A DNA stretch of 64,000 nt, from the NCBI RefSeq assembly GCF_900142145.1, contig NZ_FQZV01000007.1, positions 48,234 to 112,233 of the forward strand, written 5' to 3'. Position numbers and translations under genes: made by a program. Position 1 is the stretch's first letter; the number at the start of each line of letters is the position of its first letter. The notes below the pieces were generated by a model that was not told where the DNA came from, ran no database searches, and worked only from the letters and a program-made list of their open reading frames with translations. Shown here piece after piece: positions 1-8,452 of the stretch. This stretch comes from Geosporobacter subterraneus DSM 17957 (GTDB taxonomy: Bacteria; Bacillota; Clostridia; Peptostreptococcales; Thermotaleaceae).

Positions 1-445
1 CTTTTAATTTCAATATTTTTTCTGACAAATCCTCTTCCACAATCAACTTTTCTGGAGGATTATCTGATTTCTCCATCCTGTGGGCTTCGTTTTTTTGCTT
101 CTTTATCTCTTCTTCTATTTCTTTTTCTATATCTTTTTTTTCTTCTTCAAACACCTTGGATATTTGTGCCTCCTGTTGTATTTCTAAGGATCGTACTTCG
201 TATTTATTCATCAAATTCCTAAGCTCCTGTGTCTTTTTATCAATCTTTTCGATCACATGAATGCCTACTTGATTGACTTCCTGAATGATCTCTTCTCCAA
301 TTTCAATACACTCCATGAGTCTCCGTTGCTCTTCCTTTACCTTTTCCAGGTCAACAGACGGGCCCTGGGCTGTATCCTTTTTTATAACAAACAGGGCAAC
401 GATTATCATCATAATGCCGATTGCAAAAATACCATAGTTTATCAT
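1..445 (-). CDS. Membrane-anchored coiled-coil protein, SwrB-like in layout (3' end cut by window)
   Basis: The last visible gene of the flagellar operon continues past the left edge. The ATG follows a GGGGG ribosome site by six bases. The protein opens with one hydrophobic helix (about residues 2-20, MINYGIFAIGIMMIIVALFV), followed by a long charged, Glu/Lys-rich cytoplasmic part predicted to form coiled coil. It resembles proteins annotated as DUF6115. In Bacillus subtilis the fla/che operon ends, just after the sigma-28 gene, with swrB, which has the same single N-terminal anchor and promotes flagellar basal-body assembly. Position and layout match; sequence homology to SwrB is my inference and cannot be confirmed by eye. 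The C-terminus is not visible. Confidence 0.75.
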   Translation of the reverse strand, partial: MINYGIFAIGIMMIIVALFVIKKDTAQGPSVDLEKVKEEQRRLMECIEIGEEIIQEVNQVGIHVIEKIDKKTQELRNLMNKYEVRSLEIQQEAQISKVFEEEKKDIEKEIEEEIKKQKNEAHRMEKSDNPPEKLIVEEDLSEKILKLK

Positions 446-457
446 CTGAACCCCCAA

Positions 458-778
458 CTATATCTTAATATCAATATTTCCACCGATACCTGGCAAGACA
501 GAGGCTTCCTGGTCTGCCCCATCCTTTTTTTTCCGTCGGCCTTTGCCATTGGAATGATTGCTGTTACTTTCATTTTTCTCCCTGTAATCCTTAATTCTAG
601 ATTCATCTTTATTAGAAAAGGCGTTTACTTTATTTAGATGGTGGGAAGCTTCTTTTTGACTAGATTGTACTAGGTGCTGCTGCTCCAAACGGAGCTTATT
701 TTGTTGATGTTGATAATCTTGTGATGTCTGCTGCGTTTTGGGGACTAAGATCTGAAAATCGATTGGTCTTATTGACAT
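458..778 (-). CDS. Small hydrophilic protein of unknown function in the flagellar operon
   Basis: I do not recognise a family function for this 106-residue protein. The start has a GGAGG site five bases upstream, and it sits 16 bases after the FapA-like gene and 12 bases before the SwrB-like gene, so it is almost certainly co-translated with them. It begins MSIRPIDFQI, continues with a Gln-rich stretch and a Lys/Glu-rich middle, and has a basic GRRKKK cluster at about residues 79-84. No membrane helix or cysteine is visible. A short protein of this type, beginning with a similar hydrophobic hook, is common in this place in clostridial motility operons, but its job is unknown to me. Confidence 0.8.
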   Translation of the reverse strand: MSIRPIDFQILVPKTQQTSQDYQHQQNKLRLEQQHLVQSSQKEASHHLNKVNAFSNKDESRIKDYREKNESNSNHSNGKGRRKKKDGADQEASVLPGIGGNIDIKI

Positions 779-794
779 AAAGACCCTCCAATCC

Positions 795-2606
795 CTAACC
801 CATATAAGGAGCTATTCTAATTTCTCCGTTTTCCCGAATAAAAGTAGAGCATTGGATTTGATCCCTGACAAAGTACATGGAGTTTCCGATAAACAGCTTA
901 ACGCCGGGATAGATGGTAGAAGAGACATTAATCTTCCCTCCGGAGAGCGTTTGTAATATATACCTTAAGTCCAGCTGTTCTGCCTCTAGTTCTTCTAATT
1001 TCTCTTCTAAATAAGCATTGGTTGAAATGGATTTCGTCAGTATTTCCTCTTTGTCCGGCGGAAGGGGTCCTGCCTTTGACATCTTTGTAAGCAGATCTAC
1101 TGCCTTCATAACGTTGGCTTTGTTCTTATGCAGTAGTTCTATCTCACTTTTTATTTGATCATACCGTTCTTTTAACTCTGGGTCGATACCTACTTCAATC
1201 TTCGTACTCGTAGCCATGGTCGAACCGATATATTTGGCAGTAATCTCACTGTTGGCCCTCACCACTCCACCTACAATTAATCCTCTTTTACCTGTGACAA
1301 CAATCTTATTCTTAGACTCTAAACTACAGTGCATCACCGCATCAGCCATAATATTGCCCGCGGCCTTAGCATAGCAGTTTTCCATATATCGTGCAACAAT
1401 ATCCTGCTTGCTGATTAATTTACCGCTATGATTCCCTTGTATTCCCTTGTGTAATATAATATTACCATCAGATATGAGGGTAGCACCTTCCACTACCCCA
1501 AATACTTCTATATCTCCATCACACTCTATTTTGAAACCGGTTGCAACATTCCCTTTTACAACAACTCTTCCTTTAAATGAAATGTTCCCAGTAGCATTAT
1601 CTACATTGCCAGCAACTTCAAAAACCTGTAATACAGTTACTTTATCGTCTACTAGTTTTACTTGTCCGCTTTCATCAGCAATCAATTCTAATCCGTCTGG
1701 ACTTTCTATAACATTTTTTCCTTTTTTAAAATTTACAGGTTTTCCAGACTTTGCTTTTATAGGTCTTCCAATTACTGTCATGCCATCTATACCCTCCGTA
1801 TGCATGACCCTTCTCGCAACAATGTCTCCCCGTTTTACATTTTGAATCAGGTTTAATTCTTTAAAATCTACTTTCCCATCCTCAAGCATTTCCGGTTTAA
1901 TTTTTGTGTCTAGTTTAAATAAATATTCCACCTTACCGTCATTGCCTTGTATAGGTGCTGTACCCACAGCTACCATACTGCGCTGATAAAATTTCTCTTG
2001 TGACAGCACTTCTTGTATCTTATCTTCATCTATCCCGAAAACAACGTGATTTCGGTTTAAGCTCTCAATAACCTCGTCTTTTGTAATCATTCTGCCGCCA
2101 TGGGGTGGCAGCAATATGATAAATCCGCTCATTGCATCCTTTGAAATCTCCACGATTACCTGGGCATCTATTGGTTCTGTACTAAATAAGGCTTTGATAT
2201 TTATAATGTGTAAATCCCACTTATTTGTAATCGATTTTAATTTTTCTATATCAAAATTTTCAATGCCTTTTCGCTGTAGTGCTAAGGCAATTTCATCGGA
2301 GGTAACAGGACTCCCATTTCCTTTAGGTGGATAGATATACAAAAAAGTTTCTTGGTCATTAGTCTTAAATTCAAAACGTCCATTTTCATTTTGAACCTGT
2401 AAACTCTCTTGATCTGTTATAGAAGCCGTTTGACGTAATGCAGACATTTTTATCTTGTATTTTTTTAGGATTACATTCAGAACTGATTTTCCTTCTTCTA
2501 TCACTTCAATAGTTACACTTTCCCGACTACATCCCAATGTATTCAGCCCTGCTTCAACTGCTTCATCGTATGTTTTCCCTTCTACAATGATAAAATTGTT
2601 CTCCAT
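795..2606 (-). CDS. FapA-family (DUF342) protein with an N-terminal Jag-N-like domain
   Basis: This 603-residue protein has two parts. Residues 1-55 (GKTYDEAVEAGLNTLG, then VTIEVIEEG) resemble the Jag/KhpB N-terminal domain. From about residue 75 it is a DUF342 protein: an alpha/beta head, a right-handed beta-helix-like repeat region (about 330-450, rich in GNI, GDI and VVKG turns), then a coiled coil (about 470-550) and a short beta C-terminus. DUF342 proteins occur in flagellar and polar operons of many bacteria, where they are linked to polarity or envelope functions; the biochemical role is poorly defined. It follows fliA by 17 bases, and GGGGGTGG precedes its ATG, so it belongs to the motility operon. 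Confidence 0.85.
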   Translation of the reverse strand: MENNFIIVEGKTYDEAVEAGLNTLGCSRESVTIEVIEEGKSVLNVILKKYKIKMSALRQTASITDQESLQVQNENGRFEFKTNDQETFLYIYPPKGNGSPVTSDEIALALQRKGIENFDIEKLKSITNKWDLHIINIKALFSTEPIDAQVIVEISKDAMSGFIILLPPHGGRMITKDEVIESLNRNHVVFGIDEDKIQEVLSQEKFYQRSMVAVGTAPIQGNDGKVEYLFKLDTKIKPEMLEDGKVDFKELNLIQNVKRGDIVARRVMHTEGIDGMTVIGRPIKAKSGKPVNFKKGKNVIESPDGLELIADESGQVKLVDDKVTVLQVFEVAGNVDNATGNISFKGRVVVKGNVATGFKIECDGDIEVFGVVEGATLISDGNIILHKGIQGNHSGKLISKQDIVARYMENCYAKAAGNIMADAVMHCSLESKNKIVVTGKRGLIVGGVVRANSEITAKYIGSTMATSTKIEVGIDPELKERYDQIKSEIELLHKNKANVMKAVDLLTKMSKAGPLPPDKEEILTKSISTNAYLEEKLEELEAEQLDLRYILQTLSGGKINVSSTIYPGVKLFIGNSMYFVRDQIQCSTFIRENGEIRIAPYMG

Positions 2607-2623
2607 AATCCCACCCCCATCTG

Positions 2624-3361
2624 CTATTCAATGTATTTTCCCAGCTTACCCCGCAATTTCATAACAGCCTTTGTATGTAATTGGGAAATCCTAGATTCTG
2701 ATACACCTAATATTGCAGAAATCTCTTTATAGGTCAATTCTGAATAGTAATATAAAGTAATGATCTTCCGTTCCCTCTCAGGCAGATTTTGTACCAAATT
2801 AATTAATGTATTTTTTAGTTCCTCTTGTTCAAAGTAAATTTGTGGTTCACTATTTATATCGTCATCAATGATGGAAAAGTTAGCATTATTTAAAATTTTT
2901 TCTTCCAGCGATACAACGGTAAAGGAATGAACTTCTGATAGGATGCCGTTAAAAGCATCCATGGTTACCCCTAAACGCTCTGCAACTTCTTCGTCACTGG
3001 CGCTACGACCAAACTCATTCTCAATGGTTTTATAAATATCCTCAAGCTTCTTATGCTTTTGTCGTACTGACCTGGGAATCCAGTCCAGATTTCGAAGTTG
3101 ATCAATAATGGCTCCCCTTATCCTAATATAAGCATAGGTTTCGAATTTAACGTTTTTTGTAGGATCAAATTTTTCAATGGCATCAATAAGACCAAAAATT
3201 CCATAACTGACCAAGTCGTCAAATTCTACCGTTTTTCCATAGCTTGTATATAATCTGCCTGCAATGATTTTAACCAAATCAACGTACTCCACAATTAATT
3301 GATCCTTTAAAGCCTTATCTCTTGTTTTTCCGTATTTTTCCCACATTGCTTCTTTATGCAT
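2624..3361 (-). CDS. fliA: Flagellar sigma factor FliA (sigma-28 / sigma-D)
   Basis: This is an alternative sigma factor that directs RNA polymerase to late flagellar and chemotaxis promoters. At 245 residues it has the usual FliA/WhiG length. Region 2 is seen at about residues 45-115 (DDLVSYGIFGLIDAIEKF, then TYAYIRIRGAIIDQLR), region 3 at about 115-165, and region 4.2 is a helix-turn-helix near the C-terminus (LTYKEISAILGVSESRISQL). It lies near the distal end of the fla/che operon, as sigD does in Bacillus, so its level should depend on transcription reaching this far. Its antagonist FlgM is not encoded in the window. Confidence 0.97.
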   Translation of the reverse strand: MHKEAMWEKYGKTRDKALKDQLIVEYVDLVKIIAGRLYTSYGKTVEFDDLVSYGIFGLIDAIEKFDPTKNVKFETYAYIRIRGAIIDQLRNLDWIPRSVRQKHKKLEDIYKTIENEFGRSASDEEVAERLGVTMDAFNGILSEVHSFTVVSLEEKILNNANFSIIDDDINSEPQIYFEQEELKNTLINLVQNLPERERKIITLYYYSELTYKEISAILGVSESRISQLHTKAVMKLRGKLGKYIE

Positions 3362-3402
3362 TTGCTTACCCCCTAGGATACAATTCTACTTTCAAGAGGT
3401 GG

Positions 3403-3747
3403 CTATTCTTGATCTTCGTCCTTGTATTCTCGAAAATCCATGGGTGCAAAATCACCATCTTCATCCTCTTCTACATCAATAGCTCCGCCAGATTGATCTT
3501 TCCCATATTGCAAGGTAATTTGCTCAGCCGGTACTGTCAATTCTATGTTTGACTTTGTACTTTCTATAGGTCTTCTTTTTTCTAAAGTTCTGGAAATAAC
3601 GGTACTGGCAACAAAGATCAGGATCACGAAAAAAAGAGATCTCTTAACATAGTTAACAAAACTAATATTTTGAATAGCTCCGATGATCGTACTGATAAAT
3701 ATAGAAAATGCTAACAGAAAGTAGGGTACTGATTTCAAAGATTTCAT
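3403..3747 (-). CDS. Small two-helix membrane protein with an acidic tail, unknown function
   Basis: I chose the internal ATG because AGGAG lies seven bases upstream; the longer reading frame would overlap cheD and has no ribosome site. The 114-residue product starts MKSLKSV and has two hydrophobic segments (about residues 5-22 and 30-50) separated by a short polar turn. A cytoplasmic tail follows, ending in a strongly acidic stretch (VEEDEDGDF, then EYKDEDQE). I recognise no catalytic motif or named family. It is inserted between cheD and fliA, where Bacillus has no gene, with 13 bases to cheD. It may interact with the motor, a receptor array or FliA, but that is guesswork. Confidence 0.8.
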   Translation of the reverse strand: MKSLKSVPYFLLAFSIFISTIIGAIQNISFVNYVKRSLFFVILIFVASTVISRTLEKRRPIESTKSNIELTVPAEQITLQYGKDQSGGAIDVEEDEDGDFAPMDFREYKDEDQE

Positions 3748-3760
3748 ACAGGGACTCCTA

Positions 3761-4246
3761 TCATATTTGCTTCGTTCCATGACCAATGGTCTTAACTAAT
3801 AAAATGCCTGAATCAGCGTATAGCTCAATGGTTCTTCCAAAATTTCCGCCTGTATCTGCTGCGACAATGGGGATTCTTAATTCTTGAAGTACTTCTTTTA
3901 CAGCAATCACATTTCTTTCGCCGATTTTCATAATATCGTTTTTATTTGCAAAACTAAACATTTGAGAACCGCCGGCCAATTTGCTAACCAATCTTCCCCG
4001 ACTGGCTCCCAGCTTCAAAACTTCTTCCAGCAGCAGCTGGGTTCCTGTATCTGCAAATTTTGCAGCATTGCTATTGTTTCGTATTGCTTTACTTGAGGGC
4101 AGCATAATATGGGCCATTCCTGCAACTTTTGTAATAGGATCATATAATGTAATTCCTACACAAGAACCTAAACCAAGGGTTGTCAAAATACCGGATTGCT
4201 TTGTAACATTTAAATCCGCCATACCAATTTTTTTTATTTCACTCAT
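3761..4246 (-). CDS. cheD: Chemoreceptor glutamine deamidase CheD
   Basis: CheD deamidates glutamines of methyl-accepting chemotaxis proteins and, in Bacillus and Thermotoga, binds CheC and raises its phosphatase activity. The 161-residue product has the family's catalytic cysteine (about C29, in GLGSCVGITLYD) and histidine (about H46, in AGMAHIMLP), plus the GGSQMF segment in the C-terminal half. Its ATG overlaps the cheC stop codon by one base, which suggests translational coupling and fits the known CheC-CheD partnership. Confidence 0.97.
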   Translation of the reverse strand: MSEIKKIGMADLNVTKQSGILTTLGLGSCVGITLYDPITKVAGMAHIMLPSSKAIRNNSNAAKFADTGTQLLLEEVLKLGASRGRLVSKLAGGSQMFSFANKNDIMKIGERNVIAVKEVLQELRIPIVAADTGGNFGRTIELYADSGILLVKTIGHGTKQI

Positions 4247-4863
4247 TATTTTAATACTCCCAAACTGCTTAATAATGTTTCAAAGGACTCCATGTCTGGA
4301 ATCAGGAAAAAGAAACCCTTGACTTCATGTCCACCCTCGATGAGCTCTGTTTCAATTAATAACACTTTATCACCCATTTGCCCATATTGAATCACAGGAA
4401 CACTTAGAATTGCGCCCGCCATATCGATCGCCAGTGAAGGTATAGATATCTTTATGTTTAGGCCTGTTAATGCAGATAGAGAAGAGACATAAGAACCTGA
4501 TAGAATGTTTCCAATCTCTTGAATAGCCGATTGCTCAATCTCATCCATACTTTCTGTTTCATCGTTCCTTGCCATCAGCATATTGGTCAGGGACTTGGAG
4601 GATTTCAGTTCTAATAAGAACATGATATGACCTGTGATATCTCCTTCAACACGGAAATAAATACCACAAACCGGCGTTTCCTCCCCGCCTATTAATTCGG
4701 GGACTTCCCTAAATTCAAGAATTTGAACCTTTGGCACATTCATATCAATCTTTTTGTCGATCATTTTTGCTAGGGCTGTTGCTGCATTTCCAGCGCCAAT
4801 GTTTCCGATCTCCTTTAGTACATCTAACTGTATACCATTTAATTCATCCAGAGTAATTCCCAC
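4246..4863 (-). CDS. cheC: CheY-P phosphatase CheC
   Basis: CheC removes phosphate from CheY-P and takes part in adaptation with CheD. Two copies of the phosphatase signature (acidic or Ser, then Glu, then Asn in EIGN) are visible: D14/E18/N21 and S112/E116/N119. Two intact motifs and a 205-residue length match a class I CheC rather than the one-motif CheX. It sits between cheW and cheD in the standard Firmicutes order cheB-cheA-cheW-cheC-cheD-fliA. FliY, encoded upstream in the same operon, shares the fold and may supply a second phosphatase at the motor. Confidence 0.97.
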   Translation of the reverse strand: MGITLDELNGIQLDVLKEIGNIGAGNAATALAKMIDKKIDMNVPKVQILEFREVPELIGGEETPVCGIYFRVEGDITGHIMFLLELKSSKSLTNMLMARNDETESMDEIEQSAIQEIGNILSGSYVSSLSALTGLNIKISIPSLAIDMAGAILSVPVIQYGQMGDKVLLIETELIEGGHEVKGFFFLIPDMESFETLLSSLGVLK

Positions 4864-4885
4864 TTTGTCCCCCTCCTTTTTACAC

Positions 4886-5341
4886 TCATTCGTTACTATC
4901 AGTTATTCCCAATATCTTTTTTAAATCCAATAGAATAATAATTCGATCTTCTTTTTTTCCAATTCCTTTTATATATCCTTTATCTTTTTGATCTCCTAAC
5001 TCCGGTGCCTCATCGATATCTCCATCCTCTAGCTGAATAACTTCTGAAGATGAATCCACCAATAATCCTACAATCATGTCTTCAATGGATATAATGATAA
5101 TCCTTGATTCCTCATCGAAAGCTGCTTCTGGAAGATTGAAGCGCTTTCTTAAATTGATCACAGGAACAACTTCTCCCCTTAAATTGATTACGCCCTGTAC
5201 ATAGGGTAAAGCATGGGGAACCCGTGTAATGTCCATTACTTTTTCTATGGTTTCAACCTGAAGAATATCAATGCCATAAAACTCATTATCTAATTTAAAT
5301 AACACATATTGCTGTTCTAATGTACTTTTTTGATGGTTCAT
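4886..5341 (-). CDS. cheW: Chemotaxis coupling protein CheW
   Basis: This adaptor links CheA to chemoreceptors in the polar signalling array. The 151-residue protein is a single CheW domain, with the typical YVLFKLDNEFYGIDI start, the VPHALPYVQGVINLRGEVVP core and the GLLVDSSSEV strand. It follows cheA by about 30 bases and precedes cheC by about 20, each with a clear ribosome site. Only one CheW is encoded here and there is no CheV. Confidence 0.97.
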   Translation of the reverse strand: MNHQKSTLEQQYVLFKLDNEFYGIDILQVETIEKVMDITRVPHALPYVQGVINLRGEVVPVINLRKRFNLPEAAFDEESRIIIISIEDMIVGLLVDSSSEVIQLEDGDIDEAPELGDQKDKGYIKGIGKKEDRIIILLDLKKILGITDSNE

Positions 5342-5370
5342 GAAATCACCCTCCTTAATCCGTTATTTCT

Positions 5371-7395
5371 TTAAAAAAGAGAATTCGTATCTACGATTAA
5401 TGCTACTTGCCCATTTCCTAAAATCGTTGCACCAGCGATTACTTTTATGCCAGAAAGGAACTTGCCTAAGGATTTAATTACAATTTCTTGTTGTCCAATT
5501 AGACTATCCACTACAAATCCTGCGGTTTTATCTCCTTTTTTTACTACTACCACTGTTAGGTCCTCTTTAGCAGGTTCCTCTCGATCCACATGTAGTATCT
5601 TATTCATTCGTAGAATCGGTAAGGTATGATTTCTGTATAAAACTACTTCCTGATTTTGTACTTTACGGATTGATGCTGTCTTAATAGTAATGATTTCCTT
5701 TATTGAATTAAGCGGAATAGCATACTTTTCAGTGCCGATATTTACTAGAAGTGCCTGTATAATCGCTAAAGTCAGCGGCAAGCGGATGATAAACTTACTC
5801 CCCTTGTTTTTTATAGTCTGTACCTCTACAATCCCGCCCAGGGATTCAATTTTTGTTTTTACAACATCCAGACCAACGCCTCTGCCCGATATATCTGAGA
5901 TTTTATCAGCTGTGCTAAATCCAGCGTGGAACAATAGATGAATAGCTTCCTTTTCATCCATGGTATCTGACTGTTCCTTAGTAATAATACCTTTTTCCAA
6001 AGCCTTAGCCTTCACTCTATCAATATTAATGCCCTGCCCATCATCTTCAACTTCGATGACTACGCTGTTGCCGTCGGGATAGGCAATGAGTTTTACCGTA
6101 CCAGCATCAGGCTTGCCAAATCGCTTTCGTGTTTCCGGATCTTCAATACCATGGTCAATAGAATTTCGAATTAAATGGATCAATGGGTCTCCGATTTCGT
6201 CAATTACGGTTCTATCAACTTCAGTCTCTTCTCCTGACATAAATAGAGAAATCTCTTTTCCCAGTTCCTTTGAAAGATCTCTAATCATTCGCGGGAATCT
6301 GTTGAATACTCTCTCAATCGGTACCATTCTTACCTTCATAACAGCATCATGAAGACTTGTAGTAATTCTTTCTAGGTATTCAATAGCCTCATTCATATTC
6401 TGCTTCCGGCCGTCATCATCAATATCCTCTAATCTTGTTTTAATAATAATTAATTCACTGACTAGATTCATTAGATTATCCAAACGGTCAATGTCAACAC
6501 GAACAGTTTTGCCCACCTTTGGTTTTTTTGTTTTAGACTGCCTTTTGTCTTCGTCCTCGTCCATGCTTTCTTCAATCTCTAAAGACAGCTTATTTTCAAC
6601 CTCCTGCTGATCCGTTCGCGTACTATATTCCTTCAGTATAATTTTCTCAATCAGTACGTTTTCTACTTCTGATATGCCGCATAATTCCCTTTTCAGTTCC
6701 TCTTGAGCCATCCTTGTGAGAATTATCAACTCAAAGGAAGTGTCAAATTTCTCATCCTCAATATCTTCAACCGGCGGATTTGATTTTAAAATTTCGCAGT
6801 CTCTTTCAATCGTGTTAAAGATAATAAAAGCTCTTGCAGATTTTAGCATACAGTTTGGATTTAGCTCTATTTTGATACGATATCCATTATATCCTTCTAA
6901 TGCTGCCTTTTCTACAATGCTTTTTGAGAATTCTTCTGCTTCGATGAGAATCTCACTACTGATAGCAGGAATTTCTTCATCGCTGCTTTCCGTAATGGAT
7001 AATTCAATGTTAGTTGACATAACATTATTTAACTTTTTAATTAAGTGGTTAGACTCTAAATCCCCTTCATCACCCGTATTAGATATTTCATTTATATATT
7101 CTTCCAATATGTCTAGGCATTCAAAAAGGAGATCAATGATTTTCTCTGAAGTAGGTATTTCATTATTTCTTAAGGCTTGCAGCACATTTTCCATCTCATG
7201 GGTTAAACTAGCCACTTTACTAAATCCCATAGTGCTTGACATACCCTTTAATGTATGGGCTACCCGGAAGATATCATTTAATATACTCTTGTCTCCATAA
7301 TTGTTTTCTAGATCCAGTAAACTTTGATTCATATTTTGTAAATTCTCTTTTGACTCTTCAATAAATATTTCTAAATACTGACCCATATCCATCAT
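5371..7395 (-). CDS. cheA: Chemotaxis histidine kinase CheA
   Basis: CheA autophosphorylates in response to receptor signals and passes phosphate to CheY and CheB. Domains in order are P1 phosphotransfer (about 1-110, phospho-accepting H47 in VAHTLKGMSSTMG), P2 CheY/CheB-binding (about 155-265), an acidic/basic linker, P3 dimerisation (about 298-345), the P4 ATPase (about 350-540; N box HLIRNSIDHGIE, G boxes DDGQGI and GRGVGLDVV) and a CheW-like P5 (about 540-674). The length of 674 is normal and all kinase motifs are intact. Starts at M1, M2 or M4 are close together; GGGGGTG precedes the first. It abuts cheB. Confidence 0.98.
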   Translation of the reverse strand: MMDMGQYLEIFIEESKENLQNMNQSLLDLENNYGDKSILNDIFRVAHTLKGMSSTMGFSKVASLTHEMENVLQALRNNEIPTSEKIIDLLFECLDILEEYINEISNTGDEGDLESNHLIKKLNNVMSTNIELSITESSDEEIPAISSEILIEAEEFSKSIVEKAALEGYNGYRIKIELNPNCMLKSARAFIIFNTIERDCEILKSNPPVEDIEDEKFDTSFELIILTRMAQEELKRELCGISEVENVLIEKIILKEYSTRTDQQEVENKLSLEIEESMDEDEDKRQSKTKKPKVGKTVRVDIDRLDNLMNLVSELIIIKTRLEDIDDDGRKQNMNEAIEYLERITTSLHDAVMKVRMVPIERVFNRFPRMIRDLSKELGKEISLFMSGEETEVDRTVIDEIGDPLIHLIRNSIDHGIEDPETRKRFGKPDAGTVKLIAYPDGNSVVIEVEDDGQGINIDRVKAKALEKGIITKEQSDTMDEKEAIHLLFHAGFSTADKISDISGRGVGLDVVKTKIESLGGIVEVQTIKNKGSKFIIRLPLTLAIIQALLVNIGTEKYAIPLNSIKEIITIKTASIRKVQNQEVVLYRNHTLPILRMNKILHVDREEPAKEDLTVVVVKKGDKTAGFVVDSLIGQQEIVIKSLGKFLSGIKVIAGATILGNGQVALIVDTNSLF

Positions 7396-7398
7396 ATT

Positions 7399-8451
7399 TT
7401 ACACCCCCACCACTTTTGTAATCTTATCCGCAATCTCTTGTAATGGTATTATTTCATCGATACACCCTAAATTTACTGCTGACTTTGGCATACCGTAAAC
7501 AACGCAGGTTTCTTCATTTTGAGCAATGTTGTAAGCATTTTGATTTTTTAGGTTTTTCATGCCTCTCGCTCCATCAGAGCCCATTCCAGTCATAATCACA
7601 CCCATGACATTACTAACCTGAAGCTGGGCTAAGGAATCCATCATCATATCAACAGAGGGCCTATGCCCTGATACAGGATCCTCTTTGGTTAAACGTATCC
7701 GATAATTGCTCCCAATTTTTACAACCTTTAGATGATAATCTCCTGGAGCTATATAAGCATGCCCCGGCAGTAACACATCATCCTCTTCCGCTTCCTTCAC
7801 ATGAATCTGAGAAATATTGTTTAATCGATCCGCTAAAGATTTTGTAAATCCAGGCGGCATATGCTGAACAACTAAAATACTGGCGGGTAAATTTTGAGGC
7901 AAATAGGGAAGGACTTCTTGTAACGCTCGCGGTCCGCCGGTAGAAGTACCAATGGCTACAATTTTTTTGAGCCCAAAACCTCCCTGAGACATAGTTTGTA
8001 CAAGGGTTGATTTTTGTCGTACAGATGCGGATATAGCTGGAGATTGCAGCTTAGCCTTCGCAGCGATTCTGATCTTATCAACTAAGTGCGTTTTCATATC
8101 CTCTGTATTCATCTTAAAAATGCTTGTGGGTTTTGTAATAAAATCAACTGCTCCCAACTCTAATGCCTTTACTGTGGCATCTGCACCCTCTTGGGTCAAA
8201 CTACTAAGCATAAGAACCGGAACAGGTTTTTCCTTCATAATTTCTTTGAGTGCTGTAATGCCATCCATCACAGGCATCTCTACGTCCATAGTTACTACGT
8301 CAGGCCCAATGGTTCTGATCTTTTCTATAGCTTCTTTTCCATTTTTTGCTGTATCTACCACTTTTAGCTGAGGTTCTGATTCAATAATGTCTGTAATGAC
8401 TCTACGCATAAAAGCAGAATCGTCTACTACCAATACAGATATCTTTTTCAT
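7399..8451 (-). CDS. cheB: Chemoreceptor methylesterase/glutamine deamidase CheB
   Basis: CheB demethylates chemoreceptors when phosphorylated by CheA. An N-terminal receiver domain (D10, D11, phosphorylatable D56 in VVTMDVEMP, then KPTS) is joined to a C-terminal catalytic domain. The Ser-His-Asp triad is recognisable in GTSTGGP, VVQHMPPGF and TGMGSDGARG. At 350 residues it is full length. Its usual opposite number, the methyltransferase CheR, is not in the window, so it must be encoded elsewhere for methylation-based adaptation to work. Confidence 0.97.
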   Translation of the reverse strand: MKKISVLVVDDSAFMRRVITDIIESEPQLKVVDTAKNGKEAIEKIRTIGPDVVTMDVEMPVMDGITALKEIMKEKPVPVLMLSSLTQEGADATVKALELGAVDFITKPTSIFKMNTEDMKTHLVDKIRIAAKAKLQSPAISASVRQKSTLVQTMSQGGFGLKKIVAIGTSTGGPRALQEVLPYLPQNLPASILVVQHMPPGFTKSLADRLNNISQIHVKEAEEDDVLLPGHAYIAPGDYHLKVVKIGSNYRIRLTKEDPVSGHRPSVDMMMDSLAQLQVSNVMGVIMTGMGSDGARGMKNLKNQNAYNIAQNEETCVVYGMPKSAVNLGCIDEIIPLQEIADKITKVVGV

Positions 8452-8452
8452 T

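Noticed and set aside
257..637. 126-codon plus-strand frame near the left edge
   Set aside because: It runs opposite to the SwrB-like and 106-residue genes, which have good ribosome sites and coherent composition. The plus-strand product mixes hydrophobic and random segments.
6716..7300. 194-codon open frame on the plus strand
   Set aside because: It is entirely antisense to cheA, whose protein is full length with all kinase motifs. The plus-strand product has no recognisable domain and no suitable ribosome site; it is a shadow frame.
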